The notes under the pieces: generated by a model
The model's input: only the letters and a program-made list of their open reading frames with translations
What the model was told of the DNA's origin: nothing
Databases searched by the model: none
In this document: positions 43,667-52,120 of the stretch, in pieces
How the letters are laid out: every line of letters starts with the position of its first letter
Position numbering within the stretch: position 1 is the stretch's first letter
From: Litoreibacter roseus
Lineage (GTDB): Bacteria; Pseudomonadota; Alphaproteobacteria; Rhodobacterales; Rhodobacteraceae
Direction of reading: 5' to 3'
DNA length: 64,000 nt
Assembly: GCF_009811795.1 (NCBI RefSeq)
Contig: NZ_BLJE01000001.1
Location: forward strand, 682,001-746,000
Made by a program: the position numbers and the translations under genes

Positions 43667-45802
43667 TCAAGAGCCGTAATCGACCCGCTTCAATCTGTCA
43701 TCAGTCAGCGCCTCAAAGCGTCCGTCGCCTGACTTCCAAGGGGCAACGCCACCTTCATACGGCCTGTTTGGCGTTGCCTCCGCCGCAGCCGCAGCGGCCA
43801 GCATGTTGGCCTGACTTCCCAAGGTCGACATCGGGTTGCGTTGGACATGCCATGTTGCAAGATCCCGCGCGACCCATCTGGTTCCGAAAGCAGTCGCAAA
43901 GCTGGTGCCTTGCATGATGACCGCCGATGACGACCTCGCACCTGCCGCCATCTGGCCCGTATGAGCTGGACTGTCATCCGCAGGGAATGATGCGGTGGGC
44001 GAAGTTCTGTTGGTCGCGTTGGCTCCGGGTTTGCCAGTCGAGGAATAGGGGGCTGGCCGTCCGTCAGTTTTGCGATGACCCGCAACGACGATGGCCTGTT
44101 CGAACGTCGCAATCGCGTTCAGGGTACCTTTCCGTTGGACTGGTCCAAACGCGCCCGCAGGCTCCAGATCGGTGGGCCCGCCGGGGCCCACTGGAAACGC
44201 ATAGGTGTCGCGTAGCGATCCGTCGTGCTCCATCCGTTCGTAATGCGGATGATCGAAGTTCGACAATAACCCGGTCGTGGAACTGGGCCGGGGCGATTGA
44301 TCCGATTGAACGTAACAGAAAGCCGATTGATCACCGGGCCAATGAGCCGCCTTGCGCACCCGGATGGTCCAAAGTCCCGCAGGAGCCGCTATCGCAGGAC
44401 CGGTGTAGCGGAGTGATGGTGCCCCGCAGATGACGTATCTGACTCGCCAAACCGGAACGGGTCCGCCGGGTCGCTGCTGCGTGTTGCCTTCCAGCCGACA
44501 ATAGATGCGGCAATAGTCCGAGAAGGGCAGAAAGCTGTCGGGAAAACCCGGTCCGATGGGAAGTTCGCGCCCGTCGGGCGCCGTCAGGCCAATCTCGAGC
44601 GGGAGACCGGGGGTTAGTACCGATGGATCTTCGATGATATCAGACCAGACCTCAACATAGTTGGAAGATTGATCCTCCGGCAATGTCCGCCAGGGCAGCT
44701 CCAAAACAGGACTATCATCTGTTAGCGTTTCTTCGGCATGCCCTTCTTTCAGGTTGTCGTTACCCGCAGGCAAAACAATACGAACAGGGGCTTTCGCGTC
44801 TTCAGCCCGCTGCTTGGTGATCCGTGTGATGTATTCCTCTATGATCATGGTGCCGTCTTTGGGGCCAGCTTGCAGGCCATAGGAAAGATTGATCACCACG
44901 GGATAGCCGCGCACAGTTTCGGTGGAGCCATAGGCTTTTTCCCAGATCGCGTCCGCCATATCCACGATCCGCTGAATGGCGAAGACAACAAAGTATTCGA
45001 GAAAGCTGCCGGAAGATCCGATTGTTGCCCGCGCAGGCAGGTTCACCGCGATAATCGGCTGTTTTGCCAAGTCATCCGCATTGATATCGGTGCGGTGGAT
45101 GTCCTCGCCCGCGGCGAGGTCCAGCACATGTGTGCCGTGACTGACCCGAAGATCGATGTCCCGTTGACCAAGCGCGTCGTCATAGTTGCTGACGTGAGCC
45201 TCGCGATAAAACGCGGTTTCATCCAGCCAGCCATCCGGAGTGCGATGCTGTGCCAAAAGGCTGTTCAAAGCCGTCTGCTGCAACTCTTCCCCAAACGGTA
45301 GATGCACCTGACCGTTGAAGGGGGCAGTTTGCTGCCAAGATGACAGGATGCGCGTTTTTTTCCCGTCTTTTTGCATGAAGCGTTCATGTCCTAGAGCAAT
45401 CGCTTCGTCGATGATGCCCACGATCACGCTGTCCTTGGGGGGCGCGTCGTCGATGCCATCAGCGTCTGCCCACCCGGTCGTTGAGTCGAAATCGGGGTTG
45501 TCCGCGAAATCAGGAACAGGAATTGCTTCCCGATCCTGCTCATCTGTGCCGAAATTACCCATGATGGCCAACGTCGCCCGTCCGCTTCTTACCGGTGCAC
45601 TGGCACCCTTCTGCGGCGCACGTTTGACTGTGTCAGGCACGGTCGCGCGCTGTTCGATTTGAACGTCGCGTGCGTCGTCCGGCAAAACCTTGCGCTGAAC
45701 GGCGAGCCCGTCCACACGGTCACGGTTCTTGCCTTCATTCAACAACCACCACGACAGATAGGGTGTGAACCGCTCAGCATTAGGATCTTCTTCCCATTCC
45801 AT
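43667..45802 (-). CDS. S8 (subtilisin-family) serine protease
   Basis: A 711-residue subtilase. The catalytic triad is Asp132 (GIIDEAIALG), His222 (SHGTHVLDLAAG) and Ser634 (QGTSFATAFG), with the oxyanion Asn348 in LPAGNDN. A long insertion (about 360-630) separates Asn and Ser, and a 110-residue N-terminal extension precedes the domain. No signal peptide is evident. ATG at 45802 is preferred; its AGGA ribosome site lies over the stop of the upstream PAP2 gene. Co-transcribed with the PAP2 gene. Confidence 0.88.
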   Translation of the reverse strand: MEWEEDPNAERFTPYLSWWLLNEGKNRDRVDGLAVQRKVLPDDARDVQIEQRATVPDTVKRAPQKGASAPVRSGRATLAIMGNFGTDEQDREAIPVPDFADNPDFDSTTGWADADGIDDAPPKDSVIVGIIDEAIALGHERFMQKDGKKTRILSSWQQTAPFNGQVHLPFGEELQQTALNSLLAQHRTPDGWLDETAFYREAHVSNYDDALGQRDIDLRVSHGTHVLDLAAGEDIHRTDINADDLAKQPIIAVNLPARATIGSSGSFLEYFVVFAIQRIVDMADAIWEKAYGSTETVRGYPVVINLSYGLQAGPKDGTMIIEEYITRITKQRAEDAKAPVRIVLPAGNDNLKEGHAEETLTDDSPVLELPWRTLPEDQSSNYVEVWSDIIEDPSVLTPGLPLEIGLTAPDGRELPIGPGFPDSFLPFSDYCRIYCRLEGNTQQRPGGPVPVWRVRYVICGAPSLRYTGPAIAAPAGLWTIRVRKAAHWPGDQSAFCYVQSDQSPRPSSTTGLLSNFDHPHYERMEHDGSLRDTYAFPVGPGGPTDLEPAGAFGPVQRKGTLNAIATFEQAIVVAGHRKTDGRPAPYSSTGKPGANATNRTSPTASFPADDSPAHTGQMAAGARSSSAVIMQGTSFATAFGTRWVARDLATWHVQRNPMSTLGSQANMLAAAAAAEATPNRPYEGGVAPWKSGDGRFEALTDDRLKRVDYGS

Positions 45803-45816
45803 ATCCAAATCCCGTC

Positions 45817-46980
45817 CTAGCTTGGCCACTCGGCGGCGGCTTCTTTCCATAGGCGGCTGAGCACTGCTTTTGATGACGTATCGAATGCTTTCAGGGCATC
45901 TGCATATTGCGCGTCCGCCATCCAATCGAGACTGAAGTCATCCGTCGGATACATCCCAGTGTCACCCGCTTGTGCGGGGTCCAGAACATCGACCTGTTGG
46001 CCGTTTACAGGCGCCACGTGGGTCTGCAGGTTCTCATTTACCTCGAAGGTATAGCTGCTGAAATCATTGCCAAGCGATGCATTGCAGAGCGCCAGCACCA
46101 CGTTCCCGATGAAGCAGCCCATCTGCGCGCCAGCGGCGCTGTCGACGGGGAAATGAACACCTGCAACCGTGCGATTGGCGGCGATCCGCTGCGCAAGCCG
46201 GAAGGGCATGGCTTTATCGGCAATGCCCTTCGCCGTGCTCGTGCCGAAGATCAGACGGTTCATCACGGTCGCCAGAATAAACGCCTCTGTTGCGTGGCCC
46301 GATGGAAACGTGGAATGATCCGGCGTTTGGATCATTGGCTGAACCTGAGGCGAGAAATCGATGGGGCGGGGCGCACGGCAGTAGTGCTTGATCTGCATCT
46401 CCAGCCGGATCGCCAGCCGCTGGACCGCGTTCAGCAATTCCAACGTCTTCCGTCTGCGCGATGCGTTGAGGAACCCGATAGATCCATAGAACGACAAGAG
46501 ATCCCCGGTCTGGACATTGATTTCTGCGATCCGGTCGCTGCGCAAGTCGGCATACGCCCGTAAAAACGGAAGTTGGAATTTCAGGAAATCATTGCTTGGG
46601 CGAACGATCTTGAAGCTTTTCGTGCCCACGCGCAGGGTCGCTGATCCGTTCGAGCCGGTAATTCGAAACGGCGCTGACAACTCGGCGTCAAAGATGATCG
46701 CGCGGGTTCCAGCCTGCAAATAGCGCAGGTCGGTGTCAGTGGTTCCGATCTGTGGCGGCGTTAGTGCCGGTGGGGAGTAGGGCGGATTCCATGGTCCGAC
46801 AATTGCGTCGTGGGTCATCACCAAAGCGCTGTTCATCAGTGGCGAGTCTCCACCTCCGGCGTGGGCCGTTCCCTGACCTTGCCCCTGTCCTTGTCCCTGA
46901 CCTTGCCCTTGTCCCTGTCCTTGGCCCTGACCTTGCCCTTGGCCCTGACCCTGGCCTTGTCCCTGACCTTGTGCTGGCAT
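45817..46980 (-). CDS. PAP2/vanadium-haloperoxidase-like phosphatase with N-terminal (Gln-Gly)17
   Basis: A 387-residue acid phosphatase/vanadium haloperoxidase-fold protein. All three motif elements are intact: K198-x6-R205-P206 (KHYCRAPRP), S227-G-H229 (PSGH), and R270-x5-H276-x3-D280 (RTVAGVHFPVD). Residues 4-37 are 17 consecutive Gln-Gly pairs. No signal peptide is seen before the repeats. Whether it uses vanadate as a haloperoxidase or is a phosphatase cannot be told from sequence. First of two genes with the S8 protease. Confidence 0.87.
   Translation of the reverse strand: MPAQGQGQGQGQGQGQGQGQGQGQGQGQGQGQGQGQGTAHAGGGDSPLMNSALVMTHDAIVGPWNPPYSPPALTPPQIGTTDTDLRYLQAGTRAIIFDAELSAPFRITGSNGSATLRVGTKSFKIVRPSNDFLKFQLPFLRAYADLRSDRIAEINVQTGDLLSFYGSIGFLNASRRRKTLELLNAVQRLAIRLEMQIKHYCRAPRPIDFSPQVQPMIQTPDHSTFPSGHATEAFILATVMNRLIFGTSTAKGIADKAMPFRLAQRIAANRTVAGVHFPVDSAAGAQMGCFIGNVVLALCNASLGNDFSSYTFEVNENLQTHVAPVNGQQVDVLDPAQAGDTGMYPTDDFSLDWMADAQYADALKAFDTSSKAVLSRLWKEAAAEWPS
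46870..46971 (-). repeat. 102-bp hexanucleotide repeat encoding (Gln-Gly)17
   Basis: Seventeen tandem 6-bp units of the form CA(A/G)GG(N) at the 5' end of the PAP2 gene. All four Gly codons and both Gln codons occur, so units are not identical. Copy-number change would keep the reading frame. Confidence 0.9.
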
Positions 46981-47002
46981 GTGTGTGTCCCCTCTAAAGA
47001 CT

Positions 47003-47189
47003 GGTTAACGTGACGCCTTACGAGGCCGTTGAAATTAACCTTGCGTCAACGGAGTTTGCGCCGTCAAACGGGGTTTTTGCGCAATTTTTATGATGATCAG
47101 CCGGTTTTTTTGACATTAACCGCTGTTGCGTGAGGACCTGATTTATGTTCGGGTAAGCAGAACAGCGCCGATTGATTAACGATTTTAAC
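47003..47189. promoter_or_regulatory. TTAAC-rich divergent promoter region (PAP2 / SARP-TPR regulator)
   Basis: The 231-bp region between the two divergent genes has five plus-strand TTAAC pentamers (47004, 47034, 47116, 47176, 47185), the 10-mer GTTAACGTGA at 47003-47012 and a CCGTCAAACGG dyad at 47060-47070. About 0.2 TTAAC would be expected on one strand by chance. A candidate array of binding sites for the adjacent SARP-like regulator. Confidence 0.4.
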
Positions 47190-47211
47190 AGCGTTCAACG
47201 CTTGCAAAGAG

Positions 47212-48903
47212 ATGTACATGCAGGCCGACACCGACATATTACGCATCATTCTTGGGGGTCGGTTCCGTCTGGAACTTTCATCCGGGGCTGACGTGACCCC
47301 AACAAGCGCCAAGGCCCAGGGTCTGCTGGCTCTTTTGGCGAGCGCACCGGGTCATGAACGCACCCGCCTCTGGCTGCAGGAAAAACTGTGGAGCGACCGG
47401 GCGCGTGAGCAGGCAGCAGCAAGTCTCCGGCAAGAATTAAGAAACCTGCGTATCGGTCTGGGGGATAACAAGAAAATCCTGATCCAGAACCGTATGGTTA
47501 TCTCCCTTGATACGGAATTTTGCGGGATCGAGGATGATCTTTCTCCGGGACAGGAATTTCTCGAAGGTATCGACATTCGTGATGCGGCGTTCAACGACTG
47601 GCTGACGGCAGAACGACACCACCGCCATCTGGTAGAAGCAACGGGCGGCGCAGCACGCCTTGCCAACGTTCCCGGAACGGCGGCTGCATCGGGTTTGATC
47701 CGCCCTGATCCGGCCTATCCCGGACGCGTTCCAGCCGGACTTCTGCGCCGCGCGATTGTGTTCGAAACTTTCGCGAAGCCAGGCGATCCGTTGCACGTTT
47801 TGGAAACGGCATTCGTCAGTTTCACCGCGTTGGGACTGTCAGAAACCATGTCCGTCGACGTGTTTCAGGGGCGCACGCCGAGCACGCCACCCGACGCTAT
47901 TCAGATCAATGTGCAAAGCTTCCTGACGGGGCCGGACAAGACGGGTATGAAAGTCAGTGCTGAGGACGGCGCGCGTCACCAACTGATCTGGTCAGGGATA
48001 GAGACAGTGCCAAATTTTGGCGCAGTGCCGGTGGACCATCCAGACATTTTGCGGCTGTCCAATCAGTTGATCGAAGCGCTGGCAGATGCGCTCTTGCTCA
48101 AGACGGAGGGCATTCCGGACTATATGGATGCCAGCCTCATGGGGCGAATGGCGCTGCGGAAGATCTTTTCGATGCAGGCCGAGCAACTTGACGAAGCCGA
48201 CAAACTGCTCGAGACGGCATTCGAGCTCGACCCGCGGGGTATTTTCGCAGCATGGCGCGCCCAGCTACGCGTCATTCAACATGTCGAACGCTTTGACGAC
48301 GATGCGGATCGTCTCATCGCTGAGGCGGAAGACCATTGCTACACAGCACTTGAGGTTGAGCCGTCAAACTCGATGGTGTTGGCTGCGGTCGCCAAATCCC
48401 GGTTGGTTCTGAACGATAACGTGATGGCCTGCCATGAGTTGGCCACGAAGAGCGTTGCACTAAACCCATCAAACCCGTTCGCGTGGGATATTCTGTCGAC
48501 CGCCAAGCTTTATGCCGGGGACCACGAGAAAGCGCACGCGCTCGCGTTCAAGGCGCAACAGCTTGGCGTGCGTTCGCCACACAGCTTCTGGTGGGACATG
48601 GGTCGTTGCGTCACTGCCGCTTTGACGGGCAGGGCCGAGGAGGCGTTGCGTCTTGCAGAGGTGTCCCATGCGCTGTCGCCTCATTTCAGGCCGCCACTGC
48701 GATATCTTACGGCGCTCTACGCGGCCCAAGGTCAGATGGAAAAGGCGATTTATGTCGCGCGCAAGTTGAAGCAGCTTGAGCCTGACTTTTCGCTGGAACG
48801 TATGGCACAGGACGCGAAGTATCCCGTTTCGCCTCTTCGCAAGAGTGGCCTTCTGGACAAGGAACGCCTGTCTGACATCAGCGGCGACGAGAACGTAACC
48901 TAG
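47212..48903 (+). CDS. SARP/DnrI-type transcriptional regulator with TPR repeats
   Basis: A 563-residue regulator. The N-terminal 100 residues read as an OmpR-type winged helix of SARPs (FRLELSSGADVTPTSAKAQGLLALLAS...LWSDRAREQAAASLRQELRNLR). The C-terminal half consists of helical TPR-like repeats (for example ATKSVALNPSNPFAWDILSTAKLYAGDHEKAHALA). ATG at 47212 or 47218, both with weak ribosome sites. Transcribed away from the PAP2/protease genes. Confidence 0.82.
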   Translation: MYMQADTDILRIILGGRFRLELSSGADVTPTSAKAQGLLALLASAPGHERTRLWLQEKLWSDRAREQAAASLRQELRNLRIGLGDNKKILIQNRMVISLDTEFCGIEDDLSPGQEFLEGIDIRDAAFNDWLTAERHHRHLVEATGGAARLANVPGTAAASGLIRPDPAYPGRVPAGLLRRAIVFETFAKPGDPLHVLETAFVSFTALGLSETMSVDVFQGRTPSTPPDAIQINVQSFLTGPDKTGMKVSAEDGARHQLIWSGIETVPNFGAVPVDHPDILRLSNQLIEALADALLLKTEGIPDYMDASLMGRMALRKIFSMQAEQLDEADKLLETAFELDPRGIFAAWRAQLRVIQHVERFDDDADRLIAEAEDHCYTALEVEPSNSMVLAAVAKSRLVLNDNVMACHELATKSVALNPSNPFAWDILSTAKLYAGDHEKAHALAFKAQQLGVRSPHSFWWDMGRCVTAALTGRAEEALRLAEVSHALSPHFRPPLRYLTALYAAQGQMEKAIYVARKLKQLEPDFSLERMAQDAKYPVSPLRKSGLLDKERLSDISGDENVT

Positions 48904-49017
48904 GCGTCGCGGCGCGGTCCATTTCCCAACGTTCGCACCACTTATGCCGTATTTCGGTCATGTTCGAACGCCAGAATCATTCAAGTTTCCAATGAATTTA
49001 CATTGTGGACCGGGGTG

Positions 49018-50436
49018 ATGGGCAACAGGCAAGACGATTTTCAAGCGAGACTTGAGCGTATTCAGGCGGCGTCACGCGCGCGCTTTGATGAAGAATATGG
49101 CGTGGCACAGAATCCGGTCGTATCCGGGCGCAGGCCCGAGCCGTTGCCAAGCCGTGCGCCGCGTCGTCGCGGCTTTGGGGTGTTTGGCGTCTTATCTTTT
49201 ATGTTTGTCATTCTGCTTCTGATTGGCGGTGCCGGCACCTATGTCATTGCCGATCGGGCGATCAGCCGTGCCAGCGAGGGGGAAAATCTGGCTGGCATGA
49301 GCCTGACAGAACTTGTGTTGGAAGAAGCGCGCGGACTTCTCGATGGTGGTTTTTCGGGCGTCTTAAACGGCGAGGCTGCTTTTTTTTCACAATCACAGCG
49401 CGAAACCGGACCACCTCAGCGGCCTTGGCCGGACGCTGCCAGTTTGCGGGTCCAGACCGACCAGGGCACAATCTTAAAATCGCCCGCTGTCGCCACGCGG
49501 GATAATCGCGATATCCGTGCGATTGAGCTGGCACGCGGATTTGTCAGAACCACCCCAGCCCATGAGCCCGGCAACGTGATTCCTTTCGAGTTCAATACGG
49601 AGTGTACCCTGCGCAGCCCGCGGGCCGGTGAAAATGTTGTCAATGTGCGCTTGGCCTCTGCGGGGATGGAGACTCAACTGCAGGCCTTCAGCAAAGCGGC
49701 GCTGGCAGATGTTCTGGGCGACCGACTGAAATCCGTCACCCGGAAACAGCGAGAGTACAACGCAGACACCGAGATCAAAGGGGAGGTGCGGGCCGTAGAT
49801 GTATTCATCACAGACACGTCTGCACCCCAATACGTGATCTTTCAAACCATTGGCCCCGGCGTGATCTGGAATGTGCATCTGGCCGATGGCGTCACTCTGG
49901 CCCATGTCGCCATGATCGGCGCTGAGGCATCTGGGTTTGCAGGTGCTCAGGAGAAAACGACCTTCGAAGCCCTGCGCGTCGGCGACTTTGTTGGGGGCCA
50001 TAGTTTTGGCGCGGATGATCGTGATCGGGAGTGTATGATCCGGCCGTGGCGCGAACCGCAGGCCCATTGGGGCAATGTGAAGAAAGCGGTCAAAAATAAC
50101 CTGCTCTACGAAAATCAGGTCCACAGCTACACCACAGGCCACGCAGCCTATGATCGCTGGATGACGTCCGCTATCGGATATAGCGCTGATCACAACCTGA
50201 TCACCGCGAAGGAAGCGAGCCATATCCTGATTGGCCCGATGCCCGAAACGCGCCTGACATATGAAAGTCTGCAGAGCCGTGACATCGTGATGTCGGCTTA
50301 CGACTATTTGTTCTTCGGACCAGCGGATGCACGTGCCGCCGCGACCACGCGCATCCATGACGAGGTCATAAACGCTGCGATAGGCGGCGATCCTGATCAG
50401 ATCCTAGGCCCGGTGATGGAGGTTCTGTCTCAGTGA
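49018..50436 (+). CDS. membrane-anchored protein of unknown function, gene 1 of a pair
   Basis: A 472-residue protein not recognised as any family. A proline- and arginine-rich cytoplasmic N-terminus of about 55 residues is followed by one membrane helix (GVLSFMFVILLLIGGAGTYVIA) and then a large mainly hydrophilic region with scattered acidic and aromatic residues (FGADDRDRECMIRPW, VHSYTTGHAAYDRW). ATG at 49018 chosen over a TTG at 49003. Overlaps the next gene by four bases (GTGA). Confidence 0.7.
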   Translation: MGNRQDDFQARLERIQAASRARFDEEYGVAQNPVVSGRRPEPLPSRAPRRRGFGVFGVLSFMFVILLLIGGAGTYVIADRAISRASEGENLAGMSLTELVLEEARGLLDGGFSGVLNGEAAFFSQSQRETGPPQRPWPDAASLRVQTDQGTILKSPAVATRDNRDIRAIELARGFVRTTPAHEPGNVIPFEFNTECTLRSPRAGENVVNVRLASAGMETQLQAFSKAALADVLGDRLKSVTRKQREYNADTEIKGEVRAVDVFITDTSAPQYVIFQTIGPGVIWNVHLADGVTLAHVAMIGAEASGFAGAQEKTTFEALRVGDFVGGHSFGADDRDRECMIRPWREPQAHWGNVKKAVKNNLLYENQVHSYTTGHAAYDRWMTSAIGYSADHNLITAKEASHILIGPMPETRLTYESLQSRDIVMSAYDYLFFGPADARAAATTRIHDEVINAAIGGDPDQILGPVMEVLSQ

Positions 50437-51278
50437 TCAAGTGGAAGCTCGCCGTTTTTGCTGTGGGGCTTTTGCTGGCCTCACCCCTATTGTTGCTCAA
50501 CGTCTGGGGTATCAAGACCTCCATGTGGGCCATAGATGCCACCCGTGCAAACGAAGCGGCGTTGGCAGGGGAAGCCCCGAAACCTGTCGGAAAAATGCCG
50601 GTATCGCCCTTTCAGTGGATCCGCGACAATGCGCGGGTGCGTGCAGAATTCGATCAGACCGCTGTGAACTGGCGGCGTTCGGTTTATGTCAGCGACAGCG
50701 TTGCGGTGGAAGACTTGCTGACACCCGGTGAGGCTAGTCCAGACCCGGCGTTTGCGCCACTCTACGCGGAGGCGCGCGCCGCGCGGCATTTGATCGGACA
50801 TTGCGAGGACGTGCTCGCCAAGCTAGGCACTAAATGCGCGGTTAGCGAGGCGTCTGCCAATGCTGCGCGTGACGGCTCATACACAATCTCGGCTCGCCTG
50901 TCATATGCGCCGTCCTATGACTTGGGGACGCCGGAAAAGATGCCCGGCGGTGGTCTGGTGACTGCCAGCACAAGACTGGGTGAGAACGTGAGCGACGATG
51001 AACTTCCATTAAATTCGGCCGAAGCGCGCCGGGGCTTCATGGATCAGGCCTTGGCAATCTGCGAAAGTATCAGAACCCGTCACGGCACCTGCATTATAAA
51101 CTCGATTTCCATAACTCGCGTGGTGAAACGGCAACGCCGTGCGGATGTGGAGGCAGGCCTTCCACCGCCGCCGGTTCGATTGCGCGCAACGGCACAGTTC
51201 ACCATCTACGCCAAGGAAAACCGTGAAACCCAAAAAGCCTTCCGCGAAGAACTGACCGCGCTGGCCGCTGCGACTTAG
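50433..51278 (+). CDS. membrane-anchored protein of unknown function, gene 2 of a pair
   Basis: A 281-residue protein, not recognised. N-terminal membrane helix (KLAVFAVGLLLASPLLLLNVWG) then a hydrophilic periplasmic part with four cysteines, two in HCEDVLAKLGTKC and two in ICESIRTRHGTC, spaced as possible disulfides, and a basic RVVKRQRRADVEAGLPPPPVR. Starts at GTG 50433, coupled to the previous gene. The stop (TAG) overlaps the convergent lactonase stop. Confidence 0.7.
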   Translation: MIKWKLAVFAVGLLLASPLLLLNVWGIKTSMWAIDATRANEAALAGEAPKPVGKMPVSPFQWIRDNARVRAEFDQTAVNWRRSVYVSDSVAVEDLLTPGEASPDPAFAPLYAEARAARHLIGHCEDVLAKLGTKCAVSEASANAARDGSYTISARLSYAPSYDLGTPEKMPGGGLVTASTRLGENVSDDELPLNSAEARRGFMDQALAICESIRTRHGTCIINSISITRVVKRQRRADVEAGLPPPPVRLRATAQFTIYAKENRETQKAFREELTALAAAT

Positions 51279-52120
51279 GTCAGCCCGTAAAACCGCGCCG
51301 CAGTGCCACCAAAGATTTGAGCCTGATCCTCGGCGGAAAGATGGCTCACGAAATCTTCGGCCATCCCGCGCCAGTCATCGTATTCGGCCTGCAATCGACA
51401 CACCGGCCAGTCCGAGCCCCACATGATCCGATCCGCACCAAAAGCGTCGATCACATGGGCGGCGAACGGCTGGATGTCTTCAGAGCTCCACCCGTCATCC
51501 GCCTCGGTAACAAGCGCTGAAAACTTACAAACACCGGAGGTTTCGTTCGCAAGGCGGGTAATGCCTGCGGCCCAGTCCGTCATCGCGTCCAGCCCAGCCA
51601 TTTGATCCCTGATTTGCGGTTTCATGCAGTGGTCGTAGACGATGCGCAGTTTTGGATACCGGATGGCAATTGTCAGAAAATTCGCGAGGTGCCGGGGAAA
51701 ACCAAGAGCGTCGAAGGTGAGGTCCAGATCAATCAGGGCATCATACGCCCATTGGACATCATCTCGCAGCATCCAGTCCACATCTGGAATGTCTTGGATC
51801 ATCGGTCGAACGCCCAGGAACTTCGGATGCTGGGACAGGCGTTCCAGATGGCGGCGATGATCTCTGTTCTCGAAATCGATCCAGCCCACAACGCCCAGAA
51901 TACTGGGGGTCGCGTCCGCAAGGCCCAGCATGTACTCGGTTTCCTCCACGGTGGCGGCCGCTTGAACGACAACCGTTCCATCAATACCGTGCTTGCCAAG
52001 CGCAGGGGCGAGGTCGTCAGGTCCGTAGGGTCGGTTGAGCGTCGAATTTTCCTTCGGCATCCAGTCATAGTCGCCGCGTGCCGGGTTCCAGTAGTGCTGA
52101 TGGGCGTCGATCCGGATCAT
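51275..52120 (-). CDS. amidohydrolase-2 family lactonase (L-fuconolactonase-like)
   Basis: A 281-residue TIM-barrel lactonase/amidohydrolase. Metal-site motifs: N-terminal RIDAHQHYW, VYDHCMKP and C-terminal MWGSDWPVC, with the WIDFENRD segment. This group opens sugar-acid lactones. It overlaps the aldo/keto reductase by 4 bp, a pairing of sugar dehydrogenase and lactonase. Confidence 0.9.
   Translation of the reverse strand: MIRIDAHQHYWNPARGDYDWMPKENSTLNRPYGPDDLAPALGKHGIDGTVVVQAAATVEETEYMLGLADATPSILGVVGWIDFENRDHRRHLERLSQHPKFLGVRPMIQDIPDVDWMLRDDVQWAYDALIDLDLTFDALGFPRHLANFLTIAIRYPKLRIVYDHCMKPQIRDQMAGLDAMTDWAAGITRLANETSGVCKFSALVTEADDGWSSEDIQPFAAHVIDAFGADRIMWGSDWPVCRLQAEYDDWRGMAEDFVSHLSAEDQAQIFGGTAARFYGLT

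Noticed and set aside
46870-46971. CRISPR-like or satellite array
   Set aside because: The unit is 6 bp, in frame, and encodes Gln-Gly within an intact gene; there are no spacers.
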